Below are positions 46,263-58,452 of a DNA stretch of 64,000 bases, in pieces. Numbering within the stretch: position 1 is the first letter of the stretch; each line of letters starts with the position of its first letter. The notes below the pieces were generated by a model that saw only the letters and a list, made by a program, of their open reading frames with translations, did no database searches and was not told the DNA's origin. The DNA is from Mimachlamys varia (lineage: Eukaryota > Mollusca > Bivalvia > Pectinida > Pectinidae), in contig OX392530.1 of NCBI GenBank assembly GCA_947623455.1, positions 27,931,405-27,995,404 on the forward strand. Reading direction: 5' to 3'. The translations under genes and the position numbers were made by a program.

Positions 46263-47428
46263 TACGAGGGGTGTTCAAAAAATAATGTCACTTGCATCGG
46301 TGCTCATATAGCGGAAGTGCTTTTGTTCATTTTAATTTGCTCTGCCCTTCAAAATACTCTCCGCCAGCCAGAACACAACTTTTTAGCCGGTCAATCCATT
46401 TTTCAAAGCATTGTTCATACTCTTCAATGGGTACACCCATCAGACACTGATAAACAGTAGATCCAAGGGCATTTCTCGAATTGTATCTCCTTCCAGATAA
46501 ATTATATTTAAGTTTTGGAAAGAGAAAATAGTCGCAGGGGGCCAAGTATGGCGAATACGAAGGGTGCGGAAGGACGGTAACCTTCTTTGACTCCAAAAAG
46601 TCAGTCACAATACGTGCCTTGTGAGCGGGTGCATTATCATGCAAAAGTCGGACATATTTAAGTCCTGTTTTGGAGCGGCGACTTTTGTAGGAGTTCTACA
46701 ACTTTCTCAGAACAACGTTTTTATAGAACTTGCCTGTGACCGTTCTGCCTTTTGGCACCGGGATTTGAATAGCTGGACCCTTATTAGTGAAAAAAATAGC
46801 ATACAGAACCTTCTTTACCGTTCGTATCCGTATCGCAATACTTGGGCGTCTGGCATTTTCAGTGGCCCATATTCGGTTGGCAACTTTCCGCTTTGGTTCA
46901 AAATAATACACCCAGGTCTCATCACCAGTGACTATATTATCAAAAGCCTTTTTTACTATATTTTGGGTACATTTTGAGAAGTTTTTGCCATTGTTACACG
47001 CGTCTTCTTTTGCACATCCGTTAACAAATGGGGTATCCATCTTGCTTTTATCTTCCTAACTTTTAGGTGTTTCTTCAAAATTGCATGAACTCTTGCTAAC
47101 GACAAGTTTGTCATTCGATCCTATTATCTTACGGTGAATCGAGCATCAGTTTGGAGGATATTTCTGATTTTTTTTGTTACCTTTGGTCGTAGTTGTTGCA
47201 GGACGACCTGGGTGAGTAGCATCGTTCAGTTGCTGCTGCCCAGCACTAAATTTACCTACCCACCTACAAACAGTCCTGTGAGACATTTGGCCCTCTCCAT
47301 AAATGTCACACACCTCGCGTTGAATATCTACAGCCTTTATGCCGAGTAATGACCTACCTTTTATATAGGCCCTAATTTCGGATAATGATGGATCTTGGTT
47401 GGAAGGATGATGACGTGACGGTACTCAT
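46263..47428 (-). pseudogene. Decayed mariner transposase
   Basis: The minus strand encodes, in pieces, an N-terminal HTH (47140-47400: IRAYIKGRSLLGIKAVD, MSHRTVCRWVGKFSAG, THPGRPATTT), a catalytic first block (46696-47040: GDETWVYYFEPKRK) and the second and third catalytic blocks (46327-46644: HDNAPAHKAR and LAPCDYFLF) with 34 residues between the last two Asp, the DD34D mariner signature. There are frameshifts near 47050-47150, an in-frame TAG near 46690, and PDL is altered to PYL. The 3' terminus TACGAGGGGTGTTCAAAAAA is visible at 46263-46285, but no matching inverted end is seen beyond 47428, so the 5' end is deleted or decayed. Confidence 0.87.
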
Positions 47429-48462
47429 TATAAACAAAAAAAATAATGCATTACGATTCATTACGATTGGTCAAAATCAAATGATATCCAAGTTTCATTA
47501 ACTTTGTCTCATAGTCATTTCTAGTTTACAATATGAAACAATTTATTTACTATCAAATCTTGATAAATAGCTTAACTTTGGCATCTACAGAGTTTAAACG
47601 CTACATGTATATTAATTTCAGTACTTTGATTACTAGATAAGCATGGTTTACAAATGTCCCAAATATGATGGAATTTTATTTTTGAACAAAATATATTCAA
47701 AATATAGATTGTAAATGAAGGTGCGTTGTGCAGAATGAACTCATTATTCATGTTCATCGAGAAGTGCCCTTCTATAATAAGGTACTACTTTTTTTCCGTG
47801 CATTACAGTTGTGATCGACAGCTGAAAAAGTATCCATGACCTTTATTTTAAGGAAAATGTAATTTATAATGCATACTGCTACATGTATCGTGATAACATT
47901 TGTAACTCATGAAACAGTATTAAGAAAATAAATTGTAATAACAGAGGTAAATCAAAATTATTGACGGCAAGTACGAAAGTATGATTTCATTAGGGGATAG
48001 AACGTTGTTTTGAGTGGCTATACTGGCGATTAGAACATGAAATTTGGTTTGAACTCGAGACCGATACGGTTTATCCTTACTTTATTCAGCTAATACATTA
48101 AATCGGTCCTCTCTGCTCTGATGCTAACTTGACGTACGCCTATCATGCAGTGGAATCAATGTTCATCGATAGATGGGGATCCCATCTAGACGCCATTTTG
48201 CTTTCGGTAGACACGGGGCGTGGCTTAAGCTCGATGGGAGGAGCTTGATACGATTGGCCATGATTCTATCGCACATTAGAACATAGTCAATATCCAATCA
48301 AAACGCGTATTACAAACGTATCGTGTTAGAATTTTGTTTAATAGCTTTAACACGTTTCCCATCCTAAGTGTGGTAGAAATAGTTGAACGTTTGATATTTA
48401 GTACGAACTCTGTGATAAGACAAAAATGAGAGAATCTCTGTGGAACGGTACCCTTACGTATT
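47429..48462. other. Non-coding stretch
   Basis: No coding evidence. Around 48190-48270 a locally GC-richer segment carries GGGGCGTGGC (GC/KLF-box-like) and GATTGGCC (inverted CCAAT box), promoter-like words without a gene I can attach to them. Confidence 0.4.
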
Positions 48463-48795
48463 ACATATTATCCACGTCGTATTTATTTGCAAAATGCATT
48501 TGTCTTTGTTTTCAACCAGAAATAATAAATAATGTATTTTTTATCAAGTCTTATCCGCAAAAACTGATTGTTTACAATAACCAAACTCAAGTTTTAACCA
48601 AAACAATGAAATTAATTATTAATCATACATCGTATATATACTTAGCATTGTGATACTATGGTAACGCAGTGGATCACATTCGCAAAGTGTGGAGCCTAAA
48701 GCTCGGAATTCCATGGAAACCAGGATCAGGTGTGTGGTTCACGACAAAAGAGAGTTATAGACATTTTATTGTGCGGTGCTACTTCTGCAGAAAAT
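48463..48795. repeat. Direct repeat, copy 1 (~333 bp)
   Basis: Starts ACATATTATCCACGTCG and ends TACTTCTGCAGAAAAT. It matches 49434-49759 with few differences and one small gap. No ORF is conserved in both copies beyond short frames, and no protein motif is recognised. Confidence 0.92.
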
Positions 48796-49433
48796 GATAA
48801 CAATGAGCTTAATTACTGTGGTTGTGTCAGCCTACTGTCTGACTTAACAAATGATCTGGATATATAGGTATTTAACCTGCGCTCAGTATTATTATATTTT
48901 TATCATAGTAAGCAACCACTTACAGAAGCAAACTTGAATAATTGTTTATTTTACAATGTTTGTGAAAGTGATCGTTAATTGATTACTTCAACTTTCTAAT
49001 TAATGTATGTGTTTACAATGGCGTGAGAAATTAAAGGAAAATAATATGAATTGCTATGTCCATATCCTCGAAAACTGTGTTAAAATGATCACAGTATAAT
49101 TTCTATAAAATTGTCTAACGCATCATCGCATGCAAATGTCAAGCATTTTTGAGTAAACACATCATTTCCATGATATCGAACAATTTGTCACGTAAACGAC
49201 ATATTTCAGTGGAGGCACGTCATGTTTTTTTTCATTTTCATTCGAAAACTTCATACATATTGACAAGCACTTTTGTATACTAAAGGAACACAAGCAATCT
49301 TATCAATGAGCCTGCGTCGTTCACCTGGTATTATTCTCTCACTTGTTACGTGATAATGGACTTAAATCGATGACTACAAGTTATTCAATAGAACATGCGA
49401 AAAGATTAAAACATATTTGTCTATTTTACCTTT

Positions 49434-49759
49434 ACATATTATCCACGTCGTATTTATTTGCAAAATGCATTTGTCTTTGTTTTCAACCAGAAATAATAAA
49501 TAATGTATCTTTTATGAAGTCTTGTCCGCAAAAACTGATTGTTTACAGTAACCAAACTCAAGTTTTAACCAAAACAATGAAATTTATTATTAATCACATA
49601 TATACTTAGCATTGTGATACTATGGTAACGCAGTGGATCACATTCGCAAAGTGTGGAGCCTAAAGCTCGGAATTCCATGGAAACCAGGATCAGGTGTGTG
49701 GTTCACGACAGAAGAGAGTTATAGACATTTTATGGTGCGGTGCTACTTCTGTAGAAAAT
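49434..49759. repeat. Direct repeat, copy 2 (~326 bp)
   Basis: Near-identical to 48463-48795; lacks about 7 bp near ATCACATATATACTTAGC. Offset between copies is about 965 bp. The unrelated spacer of about 640 bp lies between them. Confidence 0.92.
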
Positions 49760-51246
49760 TTCGGGATGTTTTCGCGTATTGTGGATCCACTGCGTCATCA
49801 GGTCATCATAATGCTGACTAATACATGCATGTTGGTTGTTTACCAGTTAATTCATTTTTGTTGAATTTTATATTTATTGTCTGAATTCAACAATTTTATT
49901 CTACAGTCAATTTTGAGGGTGTCATTTTTCATCGTCTATATTTTTTTTCCTAATATGCGGTCATATGTATATATCACCATTTATGTTTTACGGGAGAAGA
50001 CACATTATAAGTTGTTTAACTTGTGTCTGATCCCATTTGTATATTTGCAAATAAAATATGTTTAAATTAAGTAAAATATACCTATAAAAGTAATGCAAAA
50101 TCAGTAAAATTTAGGTAGTTCAATTGTTCCAATTGATGCCAAAAATGTATATATTGTTTTTCCGTCATGTATCGTGGTCTACCTATGTAGATTGCCCTTG
50201 ATGTAGCATACAAAATGAAATAAAATACGCAAATACAAAAATGTATGTTTACTTGTTCTCCTGTCCCAGTAATTCTTCTGTTTGGAAATTGAAATAAAGA
50301 CATACATGTTCTCTCTCAAACATACAAGGTCGAGCACGGTATGCTTAAACAAAATGATAGATAGCATAGTCACAATTTACTGTATAAAAGTGGGTTGAAA
50401 ACGGGTAAGGGAGTGAATGGTAATTAAAGACTGTGCAGAGGAGAATGCCAGGTGGAGGGTAGACAAGAGAAGTTGGTGGGGGGTTGTTCATCTCAGGATC
50501 TATGTGCATTCGTGTGCTGAAAGCTATGTATCTGTATTAACCGTTCAGCCATAGATAATAATCATTTAAAAAACGCAAATATTCCTAACCAGACAACGAT
50601 GCAACACAATATAAAAGCATCCAAGCGTTACATTATATACCTATACACGTAGTTTTCGTTTAAATACTTGTTTACACATATAACACAACATTGTCTAAGC
50701 TAATATAGTCTAATTTAATGAAAATTATAAAATGCAAAAAGGCTATGTCTTATTTGATCAAACATATGTGAAATATGATCTTCGTGTACGTTATCATATA
50801 AAGTATGACCGTCTCCTACAAGTACATTTATGTGTACATGATACATTATCAGGATATATATACTTTGGTCCACTGTTTGTACATTTATCAAGGTATATTA
50901 CTCTCATCTGATGCGTTAAGGACTGGGTAGAGCCATATTGGTAGTAACCTGGTTGAAAATGGTAATATTGAAATTTTTATGCTTCCTTCCAATATATGAC
51001 ATCAGCTTTATCTCATTTTCTTTAATACAAAAATTTCGGTAATCAGAATGTGCGTAAGTTGCCGTTCTTGCTACGAGTACGTTATCTTATTCTGCGGTTT
51101 TCAATTGAATGAGAGATTCATTAAAAAAATCGAAGGCTCGTCTATCATTCTGTGTATATAAAAGAAACTAAAAATGATATTCATTGTTTTAATACACCGA
51201 TCCAGAACTGAAACGATAAACCAATCACGCAAGGCTATTTTTATCA
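49760..51246. other. Non-coding AT-rich stretch
   Basis: No gene recognised on either strand; only scattered short open frames. Confidence 0.5.
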
Positions 51247-51290
51247 CGTGACATGTCCAACTCGCAAGGCGCTTCCGGGTCGGACAAACA
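51247..51290 (+). promoter_or_regulatory. Leader of the THAP-type gene (E-box and CGGGTCGGACAAA)
   Basis: CACGTG (51247) and CGGGTCGGACAAA (51276-51288) precede the first ATG by about 20 nt. The same two words occur, inverted, in front of the minus-strand SWIM gene at 58455-58490. They may be shared promoter sequence or remnants of terminal repeats of one transposon. Confidence 0.5.
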
Positions 51291-51309
51291 ATCGCATGCT
51301 TACGACACA

Positions 51310-51546
51310 ATGGCATATGAGTTTGTCTGTACAATGGTGAAGAATTTTTTTTACGGGCTGTGTCGCTCGGATTCACGGTATCCTGCAAAGTTAGACGGTG
51401 CCTAGTTTATACCGTTTGTGAATCCTTCACAAGATTTACAGAAGTGTTTGAGGTGGATATCGCTCAGTGGCCGTCCGAATGCAGCATGTAAACAACGCCG
51501 TCTCACGCCTGAGAAGATAACAAAACACACATACATTTGTTCAAAG
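51310..51546 (+). pseudogene. Exon 1 of a THAP-type gene (N-terminal DNA-binding domain)
   Basis: The frame from ATG at 51310 reads MVKNFFYGLCRSDSRYP, a stop TAG at 51403, then FIPFVNPSQD, KCLRWISLSGRP, and ITKHTYICSK to the donor AAG/GTACAT. The order Cys, SDSRYP, PF.NP, W, GRP and TYICSK is that of the THAP-like zinc-binding domains fused to DDE transposases in marine invertebrates. The first zinc Cys expected in VKNC is Phe here, and the stop interrupts the domain, so the gene is dead. Downstream exons at 52.5-56.4 kb continue it. Confidence 0.72.
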
Positions 51547-52540
51547 GTACATATCGGGAACGTTTGATGAATTTAGTTAAAGTTTTAATCCATCAATTTC
51601 AAATCCTGTCATTAACAGTATGATTTACCCCCGATTTTGTACAGTGCCACTGGTCTAGCCTAAATGACACCCTGTCAACATTTGACTCGTACTTATAGTA
51701 CGATCTCACCTCTTTTGGATAAAGACAAATTGTCATTGTAATCAGAGACGTAAACAGCTGTATAACATCAAATGTTGTATAGTTGAATATGACAAATATT
51801 AATTTCTATTGTTCTTAAATGTCACAAACAATCTTTTATTGCCCAGTCTACACTACCAGACAACACCCACTTGGGAGCATTCCACTCTTCAGTGCAAATC
51901 GTGGCATTGGTGCTTATGGACATGAATGTGATTTTTGTTTCATTAAAAATAGTAGGTTACAGATGTATACAGTATTTCACAATATAATATCCTCATAAAA
52001 CCTGAGTTTTCATAAGGCTACTCTTCATTGGTCGCTATTATAAGCTCTTTTTAATTAAGCATTCTAATATTATGAAATAGTGTATTTCGTCTGTCACCAC
52101 CTACCATTATTAATAAAAAATCCAAAAAAAATCACATTCATGTCCGCAAGCACCTGTGGTCACAGGCGAGCATGGATTTACCTGTGTTCTTTTTTTAACC
52201 ACAGTGCAAAGAAATGGAGGTGATCATGACCAAATTTGTTATTTTTACAGAAACTGAGAAAGGGAAACATCTCGATTGGTATTTTTTTTGTGCAGAAGTA
52301 TTGTCTTGTAATGGTGTTTCACTCAATAAGGATGGAGCATCGGCTCAATACACAATTATTAATACGAGATATTGTGATATTAACCGGATGCTCAGACAGA
52401 GTTTACTTAGTGAAACAAGTGCCTGTCGCTCTACATTTGATACTTCAAAATTGTATTAGATTGCAAGAGTGTAAACAATTAACAAATACTGTTTAATCAT
52501 CCATCAGTGATTGGTTATTCTTTTGTTTTTCATATTAAGT

Positions 52541-52618
52541 CCTTCAGAGGGAATACCCTGACCCTTATGATGCTACCACCGGTGAAATTAAAAAGGCCAG
52601 GACCACACTTGCCAACTG
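52541..52618 (+). pseudogene. Exon 2 remnant of the THAP-type gene
   Basis: Reads EYPDPYDATTGEIKKART and TLANW to the donor AACTG/GTAAGT. EYPDP is the usual continuation after the Cys-His end of this THAP-like domain. The expected 'HF...G' block before it appears deleted, and one extra G (GAGGGAATAC) shifts the frame. The join to the next exon is in phase. Confidence 0.6.
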
Positions 52619-52861
52619 GTAAGTTTGATCAATATAATTTGACTTACTGGCTATGATTATTACCTGCATTTATGAATCAAACTGCCTGTGTTGGACTCCA
52701 GTGGTTAGTGTGATTGGTCTTGTATAATTATGACAAGTCTAATACAATGATATTTTTTTTTACTTTCTCTATAAGTATAGAAAATCAGAACAGTTTATTT
52801 CATTATTATTATTTTATGGTTAGCAATGGAGAATTTATTTTGTAATATATTTTTTCTACAG

Positions 52862-54721
52862 GCACACAAATGGTTTTTGTACAGTCACTCTCAAGGACAG
52901 CCCAGCACAACAATGTCTAAGTGCATCTGATCATGATTTAGAGATGACACTTGAATCTATTCACCTAGAAGCGGCAAGAATCATAACAGGACTCAGGAAA
53001 GGAACATCACATCATTTACTGTATAGGGAATTGGGGTGGGAACCATTAGAAAATCGTCGAAAAAATCATCAATTAATCCTTATGTATAAAATACTTCATG
53101 GTCAAACTCCTTTATATTTGCAAGAAATAATTAACCCATTTCTTCACAATAATATTGATAATGTTTACCCATTGCGTAGAAATAGAACATTTAACCCACC
53201 TCTTTGCAGATCTAATAGCTATTATAATAGTTTCTTTCCTTCAATGCTCAGAGAATTTAATAATCTTTCTTCACCTATGCAACAAGCACCTTCTATTAAT
53301 AACTTCAAAAAACTTCTTAACGCCTCAAATACCAGTGAAGAGGAAGATATGAGTACTTCAGATGTATTCAAAAATAAAGGATCAAGAAAGGGTAATATTA
53401 TACTTTGTCAGCTTCGAAATGGATGTAGCAACTTAAACTTTGACCTATTTATTGATCATTTAAAAGATAATCCTATATGTGCATGCGGTCTAAATCAAGA
53501 AACTGTCTCACATTTTTTTCTTCATTGCCCTTTATTTTCAGACCAAAGAGCTCTACTAAAAAATGAACTTGAACCTATTGGAAACCATAACCACTTTCAT
53601 CTCACTAATTTTTGATATGGCTGTCAGATATGTAGTGAAAGCGTGAATATTGAAATTCTTAACTGTATCCTAAAATATGTAGTGAAAACCAAAAGATTTG
53701 TTGAATATCGAATATGATACATGTACCTGGCTACTCCATACATTTTGGCCTAATGCATACTTTATGTATGTATTATGGCTATAGATGACATAAATTTCTT
53801 TTATAAAAGTAGCATACATTCGTATAAGAGTGCATCCCTGGCTGGTTACCATAACAATAGTATACTTCCTGTTTATATCAAGCTCCCATACTCCCTATGT
53901 TTTAAACCTTATTGTGTATACATGTATATACATGTACATGTGCGAAATTTCTGTATTACTGTGCAGCAATACTGCAATAACATCAGCCCGGATTATCAAC
54001 AGTGTTCAGTTGGAGACCTAAACGTAACACATGGACTGTGCGGTCTCCAATCTGATAGTTTCATCACTTGTATACTATATATATGCAGTATATATATATA
54101 TTTGCACTGATATCCTAATTATCATATTGTTATGGGAGTTACCCCCCTCCCCCACCCTTTACCCTACCCTATCCATACCCTATGATATCCCATTGTTTGT
54201 ATAGTACATATAATTTGTTAATACATCTATATGAAAAATGGGCGTTAGAACTCAAAACAATACATAAATGGAAATTACTTGAAATTATTAAGCAAATGAT
54301 TTTGATATCAAATTATAAATATAATTATCCAAACGTTAAACTTTCATAAGTCTCTCTATATTAAAATATGCAGAATTTATATCACAATTTTTCAATATGC
54401 TGATTACATTAAAATTATATTCATAAAGTTGCATTGTTTAAAAGTTCTAACGCCTAATGTTATACAAGTTCATTATGATTAATTATTGACAAACTGATCT
54501 TCATTCTTTAATATTTGCAAATACATTTATGTAATACAACGTCCATATATATACCACCTTGGGAGAGGACTTATATAGGCTTTAAGCCTGTTGTCCAATC
54601 CTTTTGGCATTGTAACATCGATATCTTGTCAATAAAATTTGTTGAAATGAAAAAAATTTAGAGATGACAGATGATGCCCACTCAGAGCAACATGGTATTT
54701 CAGTCCAGACGGGGGAGACAT
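52862..54721 (+). pseudogene. Exon 3 of the THAP-type gene, split by a LINE insertion
   Basis: The host part begins after TTTTCTACAG and reads HTNGFCTVTLKDSPAQQ and SASDHDLEMT up to 52949. A LINE of 1.7 kb follows, and the exon resumes at 54670 with DDAHSEQHGISVQTGE to the donor ACAT/GTAAGT (54721). The 14-bp duplication ATTTAGAGATGACA on both sides proves the insertion. Without the insert, the frame would be continuous. Its function is not known; it is the linker between the DNA-binding and transposase parts. Confidence 0.7.
52936..54669 (+). mobile_element. 5'-truncated LINE inserted in exon 3
   Basis: Flanked by ATTTAGAGATGACA at 52936-52949 and 54656-54669. The insert begins inside ORF2: LESIHLEAARIITGLRKG, then LLYRELGWEPLENRRK, then YKILHGQTPLYLQEI, then a C-terminal zinc-like motif CACGLNQETVSHFFLHC. 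The last is the usual end of Jockey/CR1/I-type ORF2. The stop is at 53613. A 1-kb 3' UTR follows, with AATAAA at about 54631 and a short A-rich tail. The open frame beginning with Met at 52944 starts in host sequence and runs into the LINE by chance. Confidence 0.87.
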
Positions 54722-55450
54722 GTAAGTTACATATTGCCTGCAAATTCAAAAGCATGCTTTAGAAAGAAGTCGATTAATTTTTTCAACCTTTCTATTTACA
54801 ATGTCGCAAAGAATTCGGTTAGTTGTTTTGATCTTTCTTCAAACTGTTTCTAGTCTAAGTTTGTGATATACTTTTCTTTTATTTTAAACATTTGTATTTG
54901 TCATAAAGTTCAATGTTAGTATGTTTGTGGAACATTTCATCACCACACAAAGTGCTAGTGACATTTGACATTTGTTTTATGTTGGACATGATCTTGCAGC
55001 TGAAAAACAAAATGTTAACAATGTAAAAATCAAAACAGCATAACGTTTTTAAGTAGGATTTTTAAAATAAAAAACTGATAATATGAACAGTTATTAATTC
55101 CTTTACCTATATGTTTTGAAAACTTTGTAGTATTGATTCAGTTTTATCTACGCATCTCTATAATCAGTAGATGTGCAAAGTCTATATCAGGACTTTTCTC
55201 CCCTTTTTGAAAAGTTATAGGGGGGGGGGGGGGTAGGGGGGCTGCTAAAATTCACACCAGGAGATATTAGCCAGCCACCCTAGAATCAGTTCTAGTACTA
55301 TATAAGATACTAAAATTGACATTTTTTTCAAGTTGGCATTGTGTTATAAATCAATTCAAGTATACTGGTGAAGTTTTCTTCTTTCAGTCAGTAAATTTAG
55401 CTTATCTATAATTCTTGACTTGTTTTATTGGTTTTCTGTGTTTTTTTCAG

Positions 55451-56409
55451 TATATTCATCAATAGAGATGTTATCATATGCAGCATGAATTCATGAACTT
55501 GAGCAAGAGAACAACACACTCAAAAACAAAATAGTAACATTCCAAAGAATGATCAAAGCTGCCAGACAGATTCACAGAGTGGTACATTTTCTCCAGAGTC
55601 TATCAAAGAGTCTCCTCTTCCAGGACTATTCAATTTCTATACTGACTTGGAGTATGTGCGATTTTCTCTGTCGTTGGGCTTTTTATTCCCTACTAAAGAG
55701 ACAAGTAACCTTCATTATGACAAGAATAGGAAAGACATAAAGAAAATGCCTGTTTCAGAACAGCTGTTGCTTGTGTTGTGTCGTCTGATAAATGGATTAA
55801 ATGTGAAGGATTTAGCATGTAGATTTAACAAATTATCTCAAAATGTGAGTTCAATTTTTTCTGCTGTTATTCAACATATGTATGTGAAAGTGGGGTCTTC
55901 ATCATTTTGGCCAACCATGGACAGTTTGATTTTGAACATGACAGATGCCTACAAGACTGATTTTCTTACGGCCATGGCAATGATTGATTGACTGAATTGA
56001 AAACAGAAAACCTTCTTCTCTGCTATGCCAGAGCCAGTGCTTTTCTGACTATAAGTCATCCACTGCACTCAAAGCAATAGTTGTTTGTGATTCTAGGGGT
56101 TCAGTTATGTTTGTTGCCAACTTGTACTCTGGTTCTATATCAGACAATGATATTTGTCAAAAATGTGGATTTTATGACTTACTAAAGGACCTTTAAGCCA
56201 AAGGATTTTTGAAAGATGGAGATGCTATCATGGCAGATAAGGGATTCAGAATAAAAAAGAAACTTGAGGAGTTGGGACTAGAACTTCATATCCCACCACT
56301 GAACTCTGTCACACAGCAAATGTCAGCTGGGGATGTAACGACAACAAGAAAGATAGCAACACACCATATTCAAATTGAGAGAGCCATCAACCAAATGAAG
56401 TGTTTTTAA
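55451..56409 (+). pseudogene. Exon 4: coiled coil plus DDE transposase (DDE_Tnp_4-type)
   Basis: After TTTTTTTCAG the frame gives a short coiled-coil (HELEQENNTLKNKI). In shifted frames it gives LEYVRFSLSLGFLF and an HTH block (VSEQLLLVLCRL, NVKDLACRFNKLSQNVSSIF) at 55745-55860, then catalytic-region pieces (about 56000-56200) and IMADKGFRIKKKLEELG, HIPPLNS, ATHHIQIERAINQMKCF at 56229-56406. This order is that of THAP-linked transposases of the ISL2EU/Harbinger-like DDE_4 class. At least three frame changes and several stops make it inactive. Confidence 0.8.
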
Positions 56410-57036
56410 CTTTTGAAAAAAAAATACCAGTGAGTCTGTTTTAAATAGCAAATGACATGTTGCTAGTGTGTTCAGTCTTGACTAACTTTCAAGATACTCT
56501 AGTGAAGAAATCTTAATACAGTATTATGATGTATGGTAATTACTAGTAAACTGTAAATTACAGTGTGATATCTAAACTGGCTGAGATTTCCTCAGAACTA
56601 CGGTAGATGTAATAATAAAGAAAAAAAATATCTCGTTAACCGAGATCGGCGCTGTATGAGAACCTCAAGTTATATAATGGAATCGTGATTCTATGATAAT
56701 ACTTATGGGATTTTTCCTTTTGGGGAGACCAACTTTTCAGAAACATCGCTATAATAATCAAACAGCAGTCTGAATAGTATTTTGAGGTCAAACACACCAT
56801 AATTTTTAATAACATGATATTTATTATTGTTTTGTCCCATCTTTACCAATAAATATGAAGTCGGCTTGAAAAAAAAAACAATTTTATCATACATTGTGTT
56901 TATTATTTTAAATTAACTGGTACAGTATATATGCAAATAATGCGACTTAATTCCCTCCTTGTAATGGAGTACTCTTCATATATTATTTGTTGATGGAACG
57001 ATGAGCCCATACAGGAGCAGGAGCCCTTCAATGTGT
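56410..57036. other. Convergent space between the two transposon genes
   Basis: No conserved block recognised; the nuclease (YqaJ) part expected for the minus-strand gene is not seen here and may be deleted. Confidence 0.45.
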
Positions 57037-57276
57037 TCAAGGTAAAGGTTGTACACTTTTTGTAAGGTACTGATCTACACCTGAGTGATTATAATAATAC
57101 ATATAACTAACCTGCAATAGAACCAGATATATTTGTGTATTTCTATGATACCGAAGTGTTGGAAAAGTTCCATGTGAAGTTGATAGATTTTCAATCTTCT
57201 CGTCCAAAAGATATAAAAATGGATGTGGACGGTCTGGATCTGATCTTAGCTGCTTTATAGATTTATCTGATGACAT
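57037..57276 (-). pseudogene. Probable middle exon of the SWIM/YqaJ-type gene
   Basis: Reads SIKQLRSDPDRPHPFLYLLDE and TSHGTFPTL. From memory, blocks of this kind lie between the SWIM finger and the YqaJ nuclease domain in this protein family. The match is partial and exon edges are not clear. Confidence 0.45.
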
Positions 57277-57605
57277 AAGTACACCGGAATATCCATCCTA
57301 ATTGTGTACTTGGATATTTATGGAATATGAATTGCTTTAATTCAATTAAAATTAGAATTGTAATTCCTCTCATCTACGACCGATTCCAATCTAAAAAAGA
57401 TTATCATGGTTTTATTGTTTTACTCCGGTATGCTCCTTTAGTGTATATTTTCAAATTATTTGATAAATGTAAATTGTGGTTGTCATAGCAATATGGAAGC
57501 CATTTTCTTCAGAAAAAAACATCATGCAATAGGCCTAGCTAATACAGATCAGAATGTGTAGCTATTTAAATTAATCTTAATTACTAAATTGGAATCAGTT
57601 GGTTG

Positions 57606-57819
57606 TTATATGACATGTCTCCTTTTTCTGGTAGCTTTTGGTTTTGCAAAAGTCCTGGCACTGAGGGCAACAGGGGACATTTTTCGACCTCTTGGTTTAT
57701 GCAATTGCTGTGGTTAACTTATACAAGAAAGCTCACATGGTACTTCTTTCAAATCCAATTGTTGGTAATGTAATATTGTGAACATCAACCCAACAATATG
57801 GGCACATGAACCCAACATC
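57606..57819 (-). pseudogene. SWIM-finger exon of the minus-strand transposon gene
   Basis: After acceptor ATTTGCAG, the frame reads GSCAHIVGLMFTIL (the C-x-H half of a SWIM zinc finger), LDLKEVPCELSC, an in-frame TAA, then QQLHKPRGRKM and FAKPKATRKRR to a stop at 57606. The 'HKPRG.K' block after the finger is typical of YqaJ-type proteins carried by two-gene transposons of marine invertebrates. The internal TAA makes it non-functional. Confidence 0.65.
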
Positions 57820-58144
57820 CTGCAAATAAAAACGTCATTAGCTAGCTATAGGCCTACAGTACTGTATTTCAGTATTTGTTTTAATGTTTTTTATAAGAAA
57901 AAAAAAACAACACTATCAACCACATTTAAGTTTTTTTAAGATTGTTTTAGACTTGCAGATATACTTGTTGGAATATCGAAAGGCCTGGTCTAGTGTCTTG
58001 GGCTTTAACTTCACACGAATTCGGCAGATTCAGTAGGCCTAACGTTACGGTAAAGATCACTACATGAGGGATAACGATATTCTCCATGACGGCGAGCTCG
58101 AATTCGCGACTGCCTATATATGCCTGTAGGAATAGCAAAGTATT

Positions 58145-58444
58145 TCATATAAACTTAAATGGAGAAACCCTGTAACACACGGACAGTGATTTTCTGTTGC
58201 TTTTGCCAACTGACGGCAACGTGAGTAGCGGCGTTTCCGATTTGCTCATACTACGGCAACATCTACCCCTAAGATGTACATAATCCGAGTCTGTCCAAGA
58301 GAAAATTGATACGGAGTGAATGTATTCATTAACTAAGAAAGTATACTCCCTCTCCTTAGAACGTTTTGAAAGAACATCGGTCTGAAAACAGCCGTTAGCC
58401 GAGGCTAGTTTTTGCACACATTCTATGCTTGTGTTCGCCGCCAT
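58145..58444 (-). pseudogene. N-terminal exon(s) of the SWIM/YqaJ-type gene
   Basis: Starts MAANTSIECVQKL and contains LSKRSKEREYTFLVNEYIHS and GRCCRSMSKSETP, the part that precedes the SWIM finger in this family. The ATG lies about 25 nt after an E-box (CACGTG), GC box (GGGCGG) and CGGGTCGGACAAA. The rest of the gene is in pieces at 57.6-57.8 and about 57.0-57.3 kb. I cannot tell whether the frame after about residue 75 is intron. Confidence 0.6.
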
Positions 58445-58452
58445 TGTTTACT

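Noticed and set aside
48426..49821. Open frames in the direct repeats as paired genes
   Set aside because: The frames differ between copies through small indels and have no motif; the DNA identity alone explains them.
52944..53615. 223-residue ORF as an intact gene
   Set aside because: Its first residues are host exon and the rest is the C-terminus of an inserted LINE.
55210..55235. G-rich tract as a regulatory quadruplex
   Set aside because: Simple homopolymer in non-coding DNA; no supporting context.
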